A DNA stretch of 64,000 nucleotides from Myxococcus stipitatus DSM 14675 (GTDB taxonomy: Bacteria; Myxococcota; Myxococcia; Myxococcales; Myxococcaceae): assembly GCF_000331735.1 (NCBI RefSeq), contig NC_020126.1:5598501-5662500 (forward strand). The letters are read 5' to 3'. This document shows, in pieces, positions 38,974 through 47,666 of this stretch (the stretch's first letter is position 1; each line of letters begins with the position of its first letter). The notes below the pieces were generated by a model that worked only from the letters and a program-made list of their open reading frames with translations, was not told where the DNA came from and searched no databases. Position numbers and translations under genes: made by a program.

Positions 38974-41900
38974 GGTGTGCTATCCTCCGCTGCCCAGCGG
39001 TTGAGCCAGTAGTCGAAAAGAATTGGGGCGCTGCGCTGCAGCACCCGAACGTCGTCCCAAAGCTTCGGCAGTACAGGACCGCCTGCGCGCCAGCGATGGA
39101 CGCGCTCGGTCACGTGAACAACCGCGTTCTCGAGTGCGCGTGCATCGGGTGGGATCGCCTGTTGCCAGATTGCGTTGAGGCGGGGATGCACGCCTACGAC
39201 ATCGTCGTCACGAACGATGAGACCGCGGAGGTCAGCGTCGTCTGACAGTTCGGTATGCTTTCGCCGAATCTCTACCAAGCCAGCAAGCCGGCCACTGGCC
39301 GTACTGCGAACTGAGTTTCTCATCCCCTCAGCTTCGGGACTGCACACCCCATTGATTTCAGTGCTACTGAGCAGCCTTGGGGCCTCGTGGAGCGGAGCGA
39401 GAAGCATTGCGACATCCATGTAGCGATCCCTCGGGTCCCACTTGAGGAATGCGGGCACGAGTAGTCCGGCATTCCACTCGGCGATCCTCCGCAATGCGAC
39501 CACAGGATCGGATGGTTCGACGCGCTCGAAATCGGAGTAGCGGACGCGGGCCAGCGGCCAATCAAGCTCACGGAAGACCGCTTCGACGTCGTCAGGCTCC
39601 TCGATAGGCGCCACGAGGGCGCCGAGGCGCAGATACACCATGGCATCCGCGAGATGCTCGGCAATCTTGAACCAGCGCGAGCCATAGCGGCGGAGCGTTT
39701 TGAAGGTGTCGAAGACCCACTGCTCGCGATGCTTGGCGAGGCGGCGATCAATCGCGTCGCGCCAGAGTTCTCGCCTGCGCTCGGTCCCCTCCCAGAGCAA
39801 GCGTTCAAGCAGATCGAGCCCGGGCGGCGCCGTCGGGCGGCCAGCGTGAGAGCAGATCAATCCCATGCCGGCGATCCGTTCGGCGCGGGAGAACGCTGTG
39901 ACCTGGTACGGACGTCCTGAGGCAGGGACGGGCACCTCGTAGAGCCCCCCTTCCTCGTCGCGCGAAACGACCTTCGCCTCGATGCGCTGCGCAGGTGTCC
40001 ACGGCGCCCACGCGTTCACGAACTCGATGTAAACAGGGGGGGAATCCGGAAGTTTGGTACGAACGTACCAAGTGCCGGCCCGCATTTCCGGGGTGACGTT
40101 CAGACGGCGATCAGTGCGCCGAGTGAAGTGCAGCGTCTCGGAGATCCAGTTACCCACATGCACACGGATGCGGAGACCGCCATCGCCGACCTGGAGCACG
40201 CGCCGCGGCAGCTCGGAGAAGCGGATGAAGCGGTGGCCGGTCGAGTCGAGATGGCGGACGAAGATGGCTTCGCCTGAAAAGATGCGTACGCCGATTCCCG
40301 GGGGGCCGTCGATTTGAAGGCCACCACAGCCAAGGAGCAACTCGAATGTACGCTCGTCGGTCGCCTCGGCGTCAGCCGCCGGTCGAACCTCCACGCGCGG
40401 CGGGTAGGCACCGATGGAATACGCACCATGCAGGCCGGCACGCCGCCAGACGACGTCGATTGAGAGCTGGCCATGAACCGAGGGGTTTAGAGTCAATGCG
40501 CGCGTGTGCTCGTGCGCGTGCGTGAGCAGCGCCAACTCGTCGCCGGAAATGATGATGTGCGTGCCGCGAGAATCGAACCTCGACGTAAGCGCGGTGCCTT
40601 CCGGCATAATCACGAAGTGAGCGAAGCCACGCCTTCCGTGCGCAGACACCTCGAGCCGGTAGCGGCCAGGAATCGCAGCGAGTTTCTGCGCGGGCCTGAC
40701 GAGCCGATTGCGCAGATCGCCGGACAGCTCTCCGGCAGGCCCAGTGAGGCGGTAGCTGAACGTGTGGATATCGCCATCGACGAAGAAGCGCGGGAAGCGC
40801 GAGTAGGCAGCGGCGCGACCAAACGCCAAGCCAAGGACATGGGGCGGCTCGAAGACGATGCGAAGTGGGAGCGCCTTGGGCTCGAGTGGCCACTCCTCCG
40901 CCGATCCATCGGGGCAGTACATCGTCAGCATCTGCGCGTGTTCAGGAAGCTTGCACGACCATGCGTCCATCCCGGCGAGATTCCGCGGCTTGAAGTTTTC
41001 CGGAGCACCGAGTCGGTAGCCTGGCGCGCAGACCAGGACGACCGTGGTGCCGGCCGGCGCGGTGGAGAGCTGCGCTCCGGTATCCGCATCGAAGAGGCCC
41101 ACCGGCTCGGCCGGTGCATCTACCTCCACGTACGGTACTTCGAATTCGCCCTGCGCTTCGAATGCGAGGATAGTAGCTGGGAATTTGGTAGCGCGCGGCA
41201 ACGGCAGTGACGACAAGCCGGACTCACGCTCATAATGATCGCCTTGGCGCACGTAGGCGACTGTGATGGTTCCGTTCGCGAAGCCGAGGAAGAGACGATG
41301 CTGCTCGGGGCCGGCGGAGGGAACGGTGATTGTGTTAGGCAGGCGTAGTACGAGCCGGTCCAGTCCGTTCTTGCTGTCCCAGCGCCACTCTGTCTGCGCC
41401 GTAGTCGCGGGCTGCGCTAGGCGGGCTGCGAGAGCGCAGGCCGTCTCCGCGTCCGGAGCGCCGAGCACCCCAGTGAGCGCACTGCGGGCAAGCGAGCGAG
41501 CATCTCGCTGGGCGAGGAAAGCCCTTACCTCGGCGAAGCGCGTCAGATGCTCGGCGAGTTCGAGGCGCGTGTCTTCGTCGCCAAGGGCCGCGCGGAGGCC
41601 TTCACGCACCTGCAGGAGCTTGGCGTGATTCGCCATCCAGGCCGCGATCACCTGCCGATCCGCTTGTGCGAGCGATTCCCAGCTCCAAGAGCGCTCGACT
41701 TCGTCCGTTAGCGCCTCAATCAGCGGCCAGAGCGCGCCGGAGTGCAGCAGCATTGTTTCGAGAACACGGCGTGCGGCTGTGCGGGAGCGCATCAAGCGGA
41801 CGCCCCAGACTTGGCGAGCTCCGACCTCGATGGCAGACCAGGCATCGGTATTCATGTGCTGAGCGAGCCCATCGATGCCCAGCATGACGCCGATGTTCGC

Positions 41901-42152
41901 GTATTCGAGGCGTGCGTCCGGATTGTCGTGGAAGAGTCGCTGAGTCGCGCGCGCGCCAGCCAGCAGCATTGCTGCGCCCCAGGCGACCTTGAACTCATCA
42001 CGAAGCCTCTTGACCTTGTGAGCGCGCTCGACGACCCACGCGTTGAGCTGTCCGACCAGCGAGTCAGTTAGCTGGAGCGTGGCGAGATTGTCGCCGGGTT
42101 CCCATCCCGGCGAACTCGTCTTGATTGAGTTTAGGAACTTTTCAATTCGCAT
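38970..42152 (-). CDS. druH: Druantia DruH-like protein
   Basis: A protein of about 1060 residues with no domain I can recognise. The assignment rests on length, on position directly upstream of a DruE-like helicase with a 4-bp overlap, and on the two-gene layout in a tRNA-borne island, as known for Druantia type III. The N-terminal half is helix-rich with many Arg/Ala segments. The middle has beta-rich stretches (residues ~350-750), and the C-terminal third is helical again. No signal peptide or membrane segment is seen. ATG 42152 (MRIEKF) is preferred, after a G-rich GGGGGCGGG; the frame extends to 42212. It could instead be an unrelated partner of a DUF1998 helicase, and a family-profile comparison would settle this. 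Confidence 0.68.
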   Translation of the reverse strand: MRIEKFLNSIKTSSPGWEPGDNLATLQLTDSLVGQLNAWVVERAHKVKRLRDEFKVAWGAAMLLAGARATQRLFHDNPDARLEYANIGVMLGIDGLAQHMNTDAWSAIEVGARQVWGVRLMRSRTAARRVLETMLLHSGALWPLIEALTDEVERSWSWESLAQADRQVIAAWMANHAKLLQVREGLRAALGDEDTRLELAEHLTRFAEVRAFLAQRDARSLARSALTGVLGAPDAETACALAARLAQPATTAQTEWRWDSKNGLDRLVLRLPNTITVPSAGPEQHRLFLGFANGTITVAYVRQGDHYERESGLSSLPLPRATKFPATILAFEAQGEFEVPYVEVDAPAEPVGLFDADTGAQLSTAPAGTTVVLVCAPGYRLGAPENFKPRNLAGMDAWSCKLPEHAQMLTMYCPDGSAEEWPLEPKALPLRIVFEPPHVLGLAFGRAAAYSRFPRFFVDGDIHTFSYRLTGPAGELSGDLRNRLVRPAQKLAAIPGRYRLEVSAHGRRGFAHFVIMPEGTALTSRFDSRGTHIIISGDELALLTHAHEHTRALTLNPSVHGQLSIDVVWRRAGLHGAYSIGAYPPRVEVRPAADAEATDERTFELLLGCGGLQIDGPPGIGVRIFSGEAIFVRHLDSTGHRFIRFSELPRRVLQVGDGGLRIRVHVGNWISETLHFTRRTDRRLNVTPEMRAGTWYVRTKLPDSPPVYIEFVNAWAPWTPAQRIEAKVVSRDEEGGLYEVPVPASGRPYQVTAFSRAERIAGMGLICSHAGRPTAPPGLDLLERLLWEGTERRRELWRDAIDRRLAKHREQWVFDTFKTLRRYGSRWFKIAEHLADAMVYLRLGALVAPIEEPDDVEAVFRELDWPLARVRYSDFERVEPSDPVVALRRIAEWNAGLLVPAFLKWDPRDRYMDVAMLLAPLHEAPRLLSSTEINGVCSPEAEGMRNSVRSTASGRLAGLVEIRRKHTELSDDADLRGLIVRDDDVVGVHPRLNAIWQQAIPPDARALENAVVHVTERVHRWRAGGPVLPKLWDDVRVLQRSAPILFDYWLNRWAAEDSTP

Positions 42153-42210
42153 GTTCCCGCCCCCACAACGTCTGCCGACAATGTCAGCGCGAACTACGGG
42201 AATGCTGCTC

Positions 42211-42241
42211 AAGCGCCCGCAAGTCTCACTTGCGGGCGTTT
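42211..42241. promoter_or_regulatory. Strong inverted repeat upstream of druH
   Basis: CGCCCGCAAG-TCTCA-CTTGCGGGCG is a perfect 10-bp inverted repeat, extended by a G-T and two A-T pairs. It lies 60-90 bp upstream of the chosen druH start. On the plus strand only three T follow, so it is a poor terminator. It could be an operator or an RNA hairpin in the druH leader. Confidence 0.5.
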
Positions 42242-42477
42242 GGCGGTCAATGTGTGCGCATATCTATCCCAGCGTGCGCCAATATGACCGCGTGCGCTCG
42301 TGGAGCGGGCACGCGCAGCACGCCCGTTGTCATTGCAGAGTTGTGCGGGAGTGTCCGATAGCCAGCGAAGGTTGTACCCGGAACGGGCGCTGCGTAACCG
42401 TCCAGAAAGTGACGTGGCGTGAGCGATTGAAGACGGGCAGAGGTCGTGCTCGGAGCGACGTCGAGTCCTAAGGGCAT

Positions 42478-42599
42478 TCAGGGCTGGAGTTGGTGACGTG
42501 AATTGGGCGGGTCCGTAGTCCGCCGCCGCTGCCACTCGTGAGGCAGCAACTTCGCGATGCGTGAGTTGGGCGGCGATGGCGCCACAGCGGAGGACTGCG
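42478..42599 (-). pseudogene. Possible transposase C-terminal remnant (IS66-like)
   Basis: On the minus strand the frame reads NSRIAKLLPHEWQRR and stops at 42478. This resembles the extreme C-terminus of IS66-type transposases (S-R-I-x-E-L-L-P-x-x-W). Only about 30 residues are recognisable and no inverted repeat was found, so the call is weak. The rest of the 42153-42599 stretch holds the inverted repeat upstream of druH and no other gene I can support. Confidence 0.28.
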
Positions 42600-42884
42600 A
42601 TGACCCGCGTTGAAATGCCCGAGACGGTGCTGCGGCGGCGCACCATCGTCTATGTTCGTCAATCCACGGTCGCACAGGTTCTGGACAACATGGAGAGCCG
42701 GCGCCGCCAGGATGCTCTCGCGGACCTTGCGCGCACCTACGGCTTCCGCGACGTCGTCATCAATGGTGACGACCTGGACCGCTCCGCCAGCGGCATTACC
42801 GCTCGTCCGGGCTTTGAGGCGTTGGTCGCGCAGGTGTGACGGGGCAGCGTCGGAGTTGCCTTCTGCCTGGAAGCATCCCGGCGC
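42600..42884 (+). pseudogene. Serine recombinase N-terminal fragment with in-frame stop
   Basis: ATG 42600 begins [14 protein letters not shown], then IVYVRQST with the catalytic serine, [21 protein letters not shown] and [12 protein letters not shown]. This is the catalytic-domain start of the large serine recombinases common in these bacteria. A TGA at 42837-42839 stands where the family usually has a Cys codon. The same frame then continues with [14 protein letters not shown], so the stop is a nonsense change rather than the true end. Similarity ends near 42884, where the sequence switches to integrase-related DNA. The rest of the catalytic domain and the DNA-binding domain are gone. Confidence 0.82.
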
Positions 42885-42900
42885 CGACGGCTCATTGGGA

Positions 42901-43279
42901 CGCGCGGGGTTGGTAGAGGGCTACAACCACATCCGCCGGTGCAAGGGCTGCGGCTACGCGGTGAAGAAGAGCCATACCGTGTCCAAGCCCTGCCTTCGCT
43001 GTGGCATGAAGCTCTGGCCTCGGACGCCACCTCGCCCGCTGCGATTCCACGACCTGTGGCACACGACCGCCACCATGCTGATCAAGGCGGGCGTCCCGCT
43101 AGCCACCGTGCAGTGCATCCTCCGCCACTCGGACCGGGCCATCACCTCGGAGAGCTACGGCCACTTCGCAGTGGAGGACATGCGCAAGGGAGCGTTCGGG
43201 CCTGCGGTTCCGGGCTCCGCCGAGGCCGTTCCGCACGCGCTGCTTGCTGCTAGCACCAAGCCCACTCCGCTTGCTGCTA
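42901..43279 (+). pseudogene. Tyrosine integrase C-terminal fragment, catalytic Arg replaced
   Basis: In this frame [13 protein letters not shown] and CLRCGMKLW form a Cys-pair knuckle seen in myxobacterial integrases, followed by [28 protein letters not shown] and [10 protein letters not shown]. These are the box II region of tyrosine recombinases. The H-x-x-R arginine is Trp here (TGG at 43056-43058, one C-to-T change from CGG), while the later His and the presumed nucleophile Tyr remain. The N-terminal core-binding and box I regions are missing. The frame has no stop before the attachment repeat and runs on through it, so the right end given is only the repeat border. It lies directly beside the att site, the usual place for the integrase that made the insertion. 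Confidence 0.8.
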
Positions 43280-43280
43280 G
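43242..43280 (+). repeat. 12-bp direct repeat beside the right attachment repeat
   Basis: GCTTGCTGCTAG occurs at 43242-43253 and 43269-43280, a 27-bp period. The second copy ends at the first base of the 117-bp repeat. Spaced short repeats next to an att core can be integrase arm sites, but this DNA is also the end of the integrase remnant, so it may simply be a coding repeat. Confidence 0.45.
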
Positions 43281-43290
43281 AGCCCACAAG

Positions 43291-43347
43291 CCCCAAAAAG
43301 GTGAAGGCCCTGGAGTCACCGGATTTCTCCGGAAACTCCAGGGCCTT
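43291..43347 (-). terminator. tRNA-Pro intrinsic terminator
   Basis: The minus-strand RNA forms AAGGCCCTGGAGT...ACTCCAGGGCCTT (13-bp stem, 43304-43347, with an inner CCGG/CCGG pairing), followed by CACCTTTTTGGGG. It lies 3 nt after the encoded CCA of tRNA-Pro. Confidence 0.8.
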
Positions 43348-43350
43348 CGA

Positions 43351-43428
<78 letters not shown>

Positions 43429-43523
43429 GAACCTCTTTGCTGCGGCCGCCGTGAAGCGGTGCGCCCTTATGCCCCTACACAACGCTCAGGTCAAGCAGGA
43501 GAAGAGTGGCGCCGTGGGAAAAC

Positions 43524-43913
43524 TCACCCCTCCGAATCTTCCATCCCCTCTTCATCGAAATCCTCCCCCCGAGCCTCCGCCGCATCCGCCGCCGCCTCTT
43601 CCCGCGCGTCAATCTCCGCGTGGTCATCCGGCGGTGCCTCCCCATTCAAGGCACTCTTCAACACCTGGCTCGGACGGAAGGTCAGCACCCGACGGGCAGA
43701 GATTTCAATCTCCTTGCCCGTCTGCGGGTTGCGGCCCACGCGCGCCTTCTTCTGGCGCACCTGGAAGTTGCCGAACCCGGAGATCTTGATCTTGTCCCCA
43801 CGCTCCAGCGTCTCCTTGAGCGTGTCGAACACGAGCTCCACGATTTCGGCCGACTCCTTCTTCGAGAAGCCGACCTTCTCGTAGACGCCCTCGATGATGT
43901 CCGCCTTCGTCAT
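43524..43913 (-). CDS. ihfA: Integration host factor alpha subunit with acidic tail
   Basis: A 129-residue HU/IHF-fold DNA-bending protein. It begins [13 protein letters not shown], has the beta-arm region [12 protein letters not shown] with the intercalating proline, and [13 protein letters not shown]. The position after pheS-pheT is the classical location of ihfA. Ordinary IHF-alpha is about 95-100 residues; here roughly 30 extra, strongly acidic residues follow the fold ([11 protein letters not shown]... ending EGMEDSEG), which could modulate DNA binding. IHF would also act as host factor for integrases such as the one whose remnant lies 0.3 kb away. It starts 99 bp after pheT. Confidence 0.93.
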   Translation of the reverse strand: MTKADIIEGVYEKVGFSKKESAEIVELVFDTLKETLERGDKIKISGFGNFQVRQKKARVGRNPQTGKEIEISARRVLTFRPSQVLKSALNGEAPPDDHAEIDAREEAAADAAEARGEDFDEEGMEDSEG

Positions 43914-44012
43914 GCGAGCCCTCGGAGTTCCCCCACCTGCGGTGAGGTGAACGCCGGGACACTGTTGCAGCCTTCACGAAGCCAAGTCAACCCTCTGACT
44001 TCATTCAGGAAT

Positions 44013-46427
44013 TCAGGCACGCAGCGAAGCACCCAGCCTCTGGTTCACCTCGCTGATGATGCGCTGATGCGCCTCGCTGACCTCGACGTCCGTCAGCGTC
44101 CGGTCCGGCGAACGGTAGCGCAGCGCGTACGCCAGGTTCTTCTTCCCCTCCGGAATCGGCTTGCCCGTGTAGACGTCGAACACCAGCGCGTCCTCCACCA
44201 GCGGGCCGCCCACCTCCAGAATCACCTTCCGCACTTCCTCGTTCGCCTGCTCCACCGGCACCACCACCGCCAGGTCTCGCAGCACCGCGGGGAACTTCGG
44301 CAAGGGGTGGTACTCCGGCACCAGGCGCGCGGACGCATACAGCGGCGCCGTGTCCAGCTCGAACACGAACACGCCCTCCGGCAGCCCCAGCGCCTTCACC
44401 ACGCGGGGGTGCAGCTCACCCACGTAGCCCAGCACCGTCCCGTCCGCCCCCTTCACCTCCGCGCTCGCCCGAGGGTGGTACGCCGCAGGCCCACCCGGCG
44501 ACCAGGTCGTCCCCTCCACGCGCAGCGCCGCGAGCACCGCCTCCACCGCGCCCTTCGCGTCGTAGAAGTCCGCCCGGGCGTCCTTCTGCGTCCAGCTCCG
44601 GCCGCCCCCGCGCAGGCCCCACACCAACCCCGCCACGCGGTGCACCTCACGCGCCGCGGGACGAATCCCCTGCCCGCCCTCCGCGTCGCGGAAGTAGGCC
44701 CGCCCCGTCTCGTACACCGACACCGACTCCACCTGGTGCCGCACGCTGCGCGACAGGTTCTCCAGGAGCCCCGGCAACAGGCTGGTGCGCATCACCGACT
44801 GCTCGACACTCAACGGATTGAGCAGCTCCACCGGCTGCTCCTTCAGGCCCAGCACCTCCAGGCTCTTCGGCGCGACGAACGAGTAGTTCACGACCTCGCT
44901 CAGCCCCGTGCCCGCTAGCGCCTGGCGCAGCCGCCGCTCCGCCTCGGCGTGCGCGGGCTCCGGCGCCAGCTCGGCCAGACCGCGCGGCAGCTTCGCCGGG
45001 ATGTTGTCGTAGCCGTACACGCGGGCGACCTCCTCCAGCAGGTCCTCCTCACGCTCCACGTCCACGCGCGCCCGAGGCACCTCGTACGTCGCCTGCCCCG
45101 CGCTCTCCGCGACTTTCTTGAAGCCCAGCGCCTCCAGGATGCGGCGCACCTCGGCCTCCGCCACCGCCACGCCCAGGACCTTCTCCACCCGCGCGAAGCG
45201 CAGCGTCACCTGCCGGGGCGGCTTCTCGGCCGGGTACACGTCCACCCGGCCCGGCGCCACCGTGCCACCCGACAGCTCCGCGATGAGCTGCGCGGCCCGC
45301 TCGAGCGCCGGCACCACCGCGTCCAGGTCCGCGCCGCGCTCGAAGCGGTGCGACGCCTCCGTGTGCAGCACGTGCCGCTTCGCCGTCCGCCGCACGCCCG
45401 AGCCCACGAAGTTCGCCGACTCCAGCACCAGTCGGGTCGTCTTCTCCGTCACCTCGCTGTCCCCGCCGCCCATGACACCCGCGAGCGCCTGCGGCGTGGA
45501 CTTGTCGCAGATGACCAGGTCGTCCGCGTCCAGCGTCCGCGCCTTGCCGTCGAGCGTGGTCAGCTTCTCGCCCTTCGCCGCCATGCGGACGACGATCTCC
45601 TGCCCCGCGAGCTTGTCCAGGTCGAACGCGTGCAGCGGCTGGCCGAACTCCAGGTTCACGTAGTTGGTGACGTCCACCACGTTGTTGATGGCGCGAACAC
45701 CACAGGCCTTCAGCCGGTCCTGCATCCACTGCGGCGACGGCTTGATGGTGACGTTCTCCACCACGCGCGCCGCGTACCTGGGGCAGCGCTCCGGGTTCTC
45801 CACCCGGACCTTCACCTTCTCGGACGCGGGAGCCCCCGACTCCACGGGCTTCGGCTGGGGCACCTTCAGCGCCGCCCCCGTCACCACGCCCACCTCGCGC
45901 GCGACGCCCAGGTGGCTCAGCGCGTCCGGGCGGTTCGGCGTGACGTTGACCTCCAACACCACGTCATCCAGCCCCAGCGCCTCGGCGATGGGCGTGCCGA
46001 CCTTCTGGTCCGGCGACAGGATGAGCAGGCCACTGGACTCCTCGCTCAACCCCAGCTCCTTCGAGGAGCAGAGCATGCCGGAGCTGTCCACGCCCCGCAG
46101 CGCGGCCTGCTTGATCTCCATGCCGTTGGGCAGCTTCGCGCCCACCGTGGCCAGCGGCACCTTGTCGCCGACCTTGAAGTTCTTCGCGCCGCACACCACC
46201 TGCAGCAGCGTGCCCGTCCCGGCGTCAATCTTCGTGACGGAGAGCTTGTCCGCGTTGGGGTGCTGCACGGACTCTTGAATCTGCCCCACCACCACGCCCT
46301 TGAGCCCTTCGGCCGGACGCTCCAGGCCCTCAATCTCCAAGCCCGCGGCGGTCAACTTGCGCGCCAGCTCGTCCACCGACGGCGGCAGCGCCACGTAATC
46401 ACCGAGCCACTTCACTGAAATCTTCAC
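44013..46427 (-). CDS. pheT: Phenylalanine-tRNA ligase beta subunit
   Basis: An 804-residue subunit of the alpha2-beta2 enzyme that charges tRNA-Phe. The N-terminus MKISVKWLGDYV is followed by the EMAP/OB-type tRNA-binding domain (residues ~40-150), the B3/B4 editing region, the B5 domain, a catalytic-like core, and the FDX-ACB anticodon-binding domain at the C-terminus (ending near YRSPDRTLTDVEV). GTG 46427 matches the family N-terminus and has GAGGGTGGAC upstream; the longer frame to 46496 is not conserved-looking. It follows pheS by 93 bp in the same direction. Confidence 0.95.
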   Translation of the reverse strand: MKISVKWLGDYVALPPSVDELARKLTAAGLEIEGLERPAEGLKGVVVGQIQESVQHPNADKLSVTKIDAGTGTLLQVVCGAKNFKVGDKVPLATVGAKLPNGMEIKQAALRGVDSSGMLCSSKELGLSEESSGLLILSPDQKVGTPIAEALGLDDVVLEVNVTPNRPDALSHLGVAREVGVVTGAALKVPQPKPVESGAPASEKVKVRVENPERCPRYAARVVENVTIKPSPQWMQDRLKACGVRAINNVVDVTNYVNLEFGQPLHAFDLDKLAGQEIVVRMAAKGEKLTTLDGKARTLDADDLVICDKSTPQALAGVMGGGDSEVTEKTTRLVLESANFVGSGVRRTAKRHVLHTEASHRFERGADLDAVVPALERAAQLIAELSGGTVAPGRVDVYPAEKPPRQVTLRFARVEKVLGVAVAEAEVRRILEALGFKKVAESAGQATYEVPRARVDVEREEDLLEEVARVYGYDNIPAKLPRGLAELAPEPAHAEAERRLRQALAGTGLSEVVNYSFVAPKSLEVLGLKEQPVELLNPLSVEQSVMRTSLLPGLLENLSRSVRHQVESVSVYETGRAYFRDAEGGQGIRPAAREVHRVAGLVWGLRGGGRSWTQKDARADFYDAKGAVEAVLAALRVEGTTWSPGGPAAYHPRASAEVKGADGTVLGYVGELHPRVVKALGLPEGVFVFELDTAPLYASARLVPEYHPLPKFPAVLRDLAVVVPVEQANEEVRKVILEVGGPLVEDALVFDVYTGKPIPEGKKNLAYALRYRSPDRTLTDVEVSEAHQRIISEVNQRLGASLRA

Positions 46428-46520
46428 AGGTCCACCCTCTTGCTCACTCGGGACGAAGACAGGAGCGCGGGGCCGCGCCACCCCCACGGGCGGCATGCGG
46501 GCTTCCGCGCTCCGCAGGAC

Positions 46521-47570
46521 TCAGAACTGCTCGAGGAACCGCGAGTCGTTCTCGAACATCATCCGCAGGTCGTCGATGCGGTAGCGCAGCATGGCGATGC
46601 GCTCCACGCCCATGCCGAACGCGTAGCCCGTCACTTCGCCCGGGTCATACCCCGCCGAGGTGAACACGTTGGGATGCACCATCCCGCTGCCCAGCACCTC
46701 CAGCCATCCCGTCTGCTTGCACACGCGGCAGCCCTTGCCGCCACACGAGGTGCAGGAGATGTCCACCTCGGCCGACGGCTCCGTGAACGGGAAGAACGAC
46801 GGGCGGAAGCGCGTGCGCGTGTCCGAGCCGAAGAACGCCTTCACGAACGCGTCCAGCGAGCCCTTCAGCTCGGCGAACGTCACGTCCTTGTCCACCAGCA
46901 GCCCTTCCACCTGGTGGAACATGGGCGTGTGGGTGATGTCCGAGTCGCGCCTGTACACCCGCCCCGGCATCACCGCGCGGATGGGCGGCTTGCGCTGGAG
47001 CATGTAGCGGACCTGGACCGGCGACGTGTGCGTGCGGAGCAGCACGGAGCTGTCCGCCTTCTTCGCGTGGCCCAGCGAGGACTCCTCCACGTAGAACGTG
47101 TCCTGCATGTCCCGCGCGGGGTGGTCCTTCGGGAGGTTCAGCGCCTCGAAGTTGAAGTAGTCGAGCTCGATCTCCGGGCCGCTGGCCACGTCGAAGCCCA
47201 GCCGGGAGAACGTGCGGACGATGTCCTCCATCGTCCGGGACACCGGGTGCCGGCTCCCCGGCGCCACCGTGCGGCCCGGCAGCGTCACGTCCAGCCCGGG
47301 GCCCTGGAGCCGAGCCTCCAACGCCGCGTCCTCCGCGCGCTGGATGGCGTCCGAGAGCAGCTTCTCCAGCTCCGCCTTGACCGTGTTCGCGACCTCGCCC
47401 AGGGCGCGCCGCTCGTCGGGGGGCAGCTTGCCCATGCCGCCGAGGACACCGGACAGCTCACCCTTCTTGCCCAGATAGCGGACCCGAAGCGCCTCCACCG
47501 CGGGGAGATCCGCCGCCTGGGCAATCTCCTGCCGAGCGGCCTCCGCCAACGCCTGCAACCTGTCCCGCAT
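46521..47570 (-). CDS. pheS: Phenylalanine-tRNA ligase alpha subunit
   Basis: A 349-residue catalytic subunit. An N-terminal coiled coil (residues ~1-90) includes YLGKKGEL, typical of PheS; class II motifs follow, with GRVYRRDSDITHTPMFHQ as the motif 2 region and GMGVERIAMLRY as motif 3. A CxxC-x4-CxxC cluster (CTSCGGKGCRVC) may bind zinc. ATG 47570 has GGAGG upstream. The longer frame to 47660 would read through an intrinsic terminator and is rejected as coding. Expression is probably modulated by the terminator in the leader. Confidence 0.95.
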   Translation of the reverse strand: MRDRLQALAEAARQEIAQAADLPAVEALRVRYLGKKGELSGVLGGMGKLPPDERRALGEVANTVKAELEKLLSDAIQRAEDAALEARLQGPGLDVTLPGRTVAPGSRHPVSRTMEDIVRTFSRLGFDVASGPEIELDYFNFEALNLPKDHPARDMQDTFYVEESSLGHAKKADSSVLLRTHTSPVQVRYMLQRKPPIRAVMPGRVYRRDSDITHTPMFHQVEGLLVDKDVTFAELKGSLDAFVKAFFGSDTRTRFRPSFFPFTEPSAEVDISCTSCGGKGCRVCKQTGWLEVLGSGMVHPNVFTSAGYDPGEVTGYAFGMGVERIAMLRYRIDDLRMMFENDSRFLEQF

Positions 47571-47619
47571 GGCCTTGTCGCCTCCGTTCCACGTTCCCCA
47601 GGCCCAGGGCCTTCGGGGC

Positions 47620-47650
47620 AAAAAAAAGGGCCGCCCTGGCGAGGCAGCCC
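47620..47650 (-). terminator. Intrinsic terminator (possible attenuator) before pheS
   Basis: The minus-strand RNA has GGGCTGCC-TCGCCAG-GGCGGCCC followed by eight T. The 8-bp stem (one G-T pair) lies at 47628-47650 and the T-run at 47620-47627. It stands 50 bp upstream of the pheS start and 77 bp after the rplT stop. It either ends the rpmI-rplT transcript or works as an attenuator for pheST. Confidence 0.85.
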
Positions 47651-47666
47651 GTTGATTCATGCAGAT

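Noticed and set aside
47571..47660. Extended PheS N-terminus
   Set aside because: It would translate the terminator hairpin and its T-run; ATG 47570 matches the family start and has GGAGG upstream.
47571..47660. Phe leader peptide for attenuation
   Set aside because: The only Phe codons (TTT TTT) are the T-run of the terminator itself, so they cannot work as a classical leader control region.
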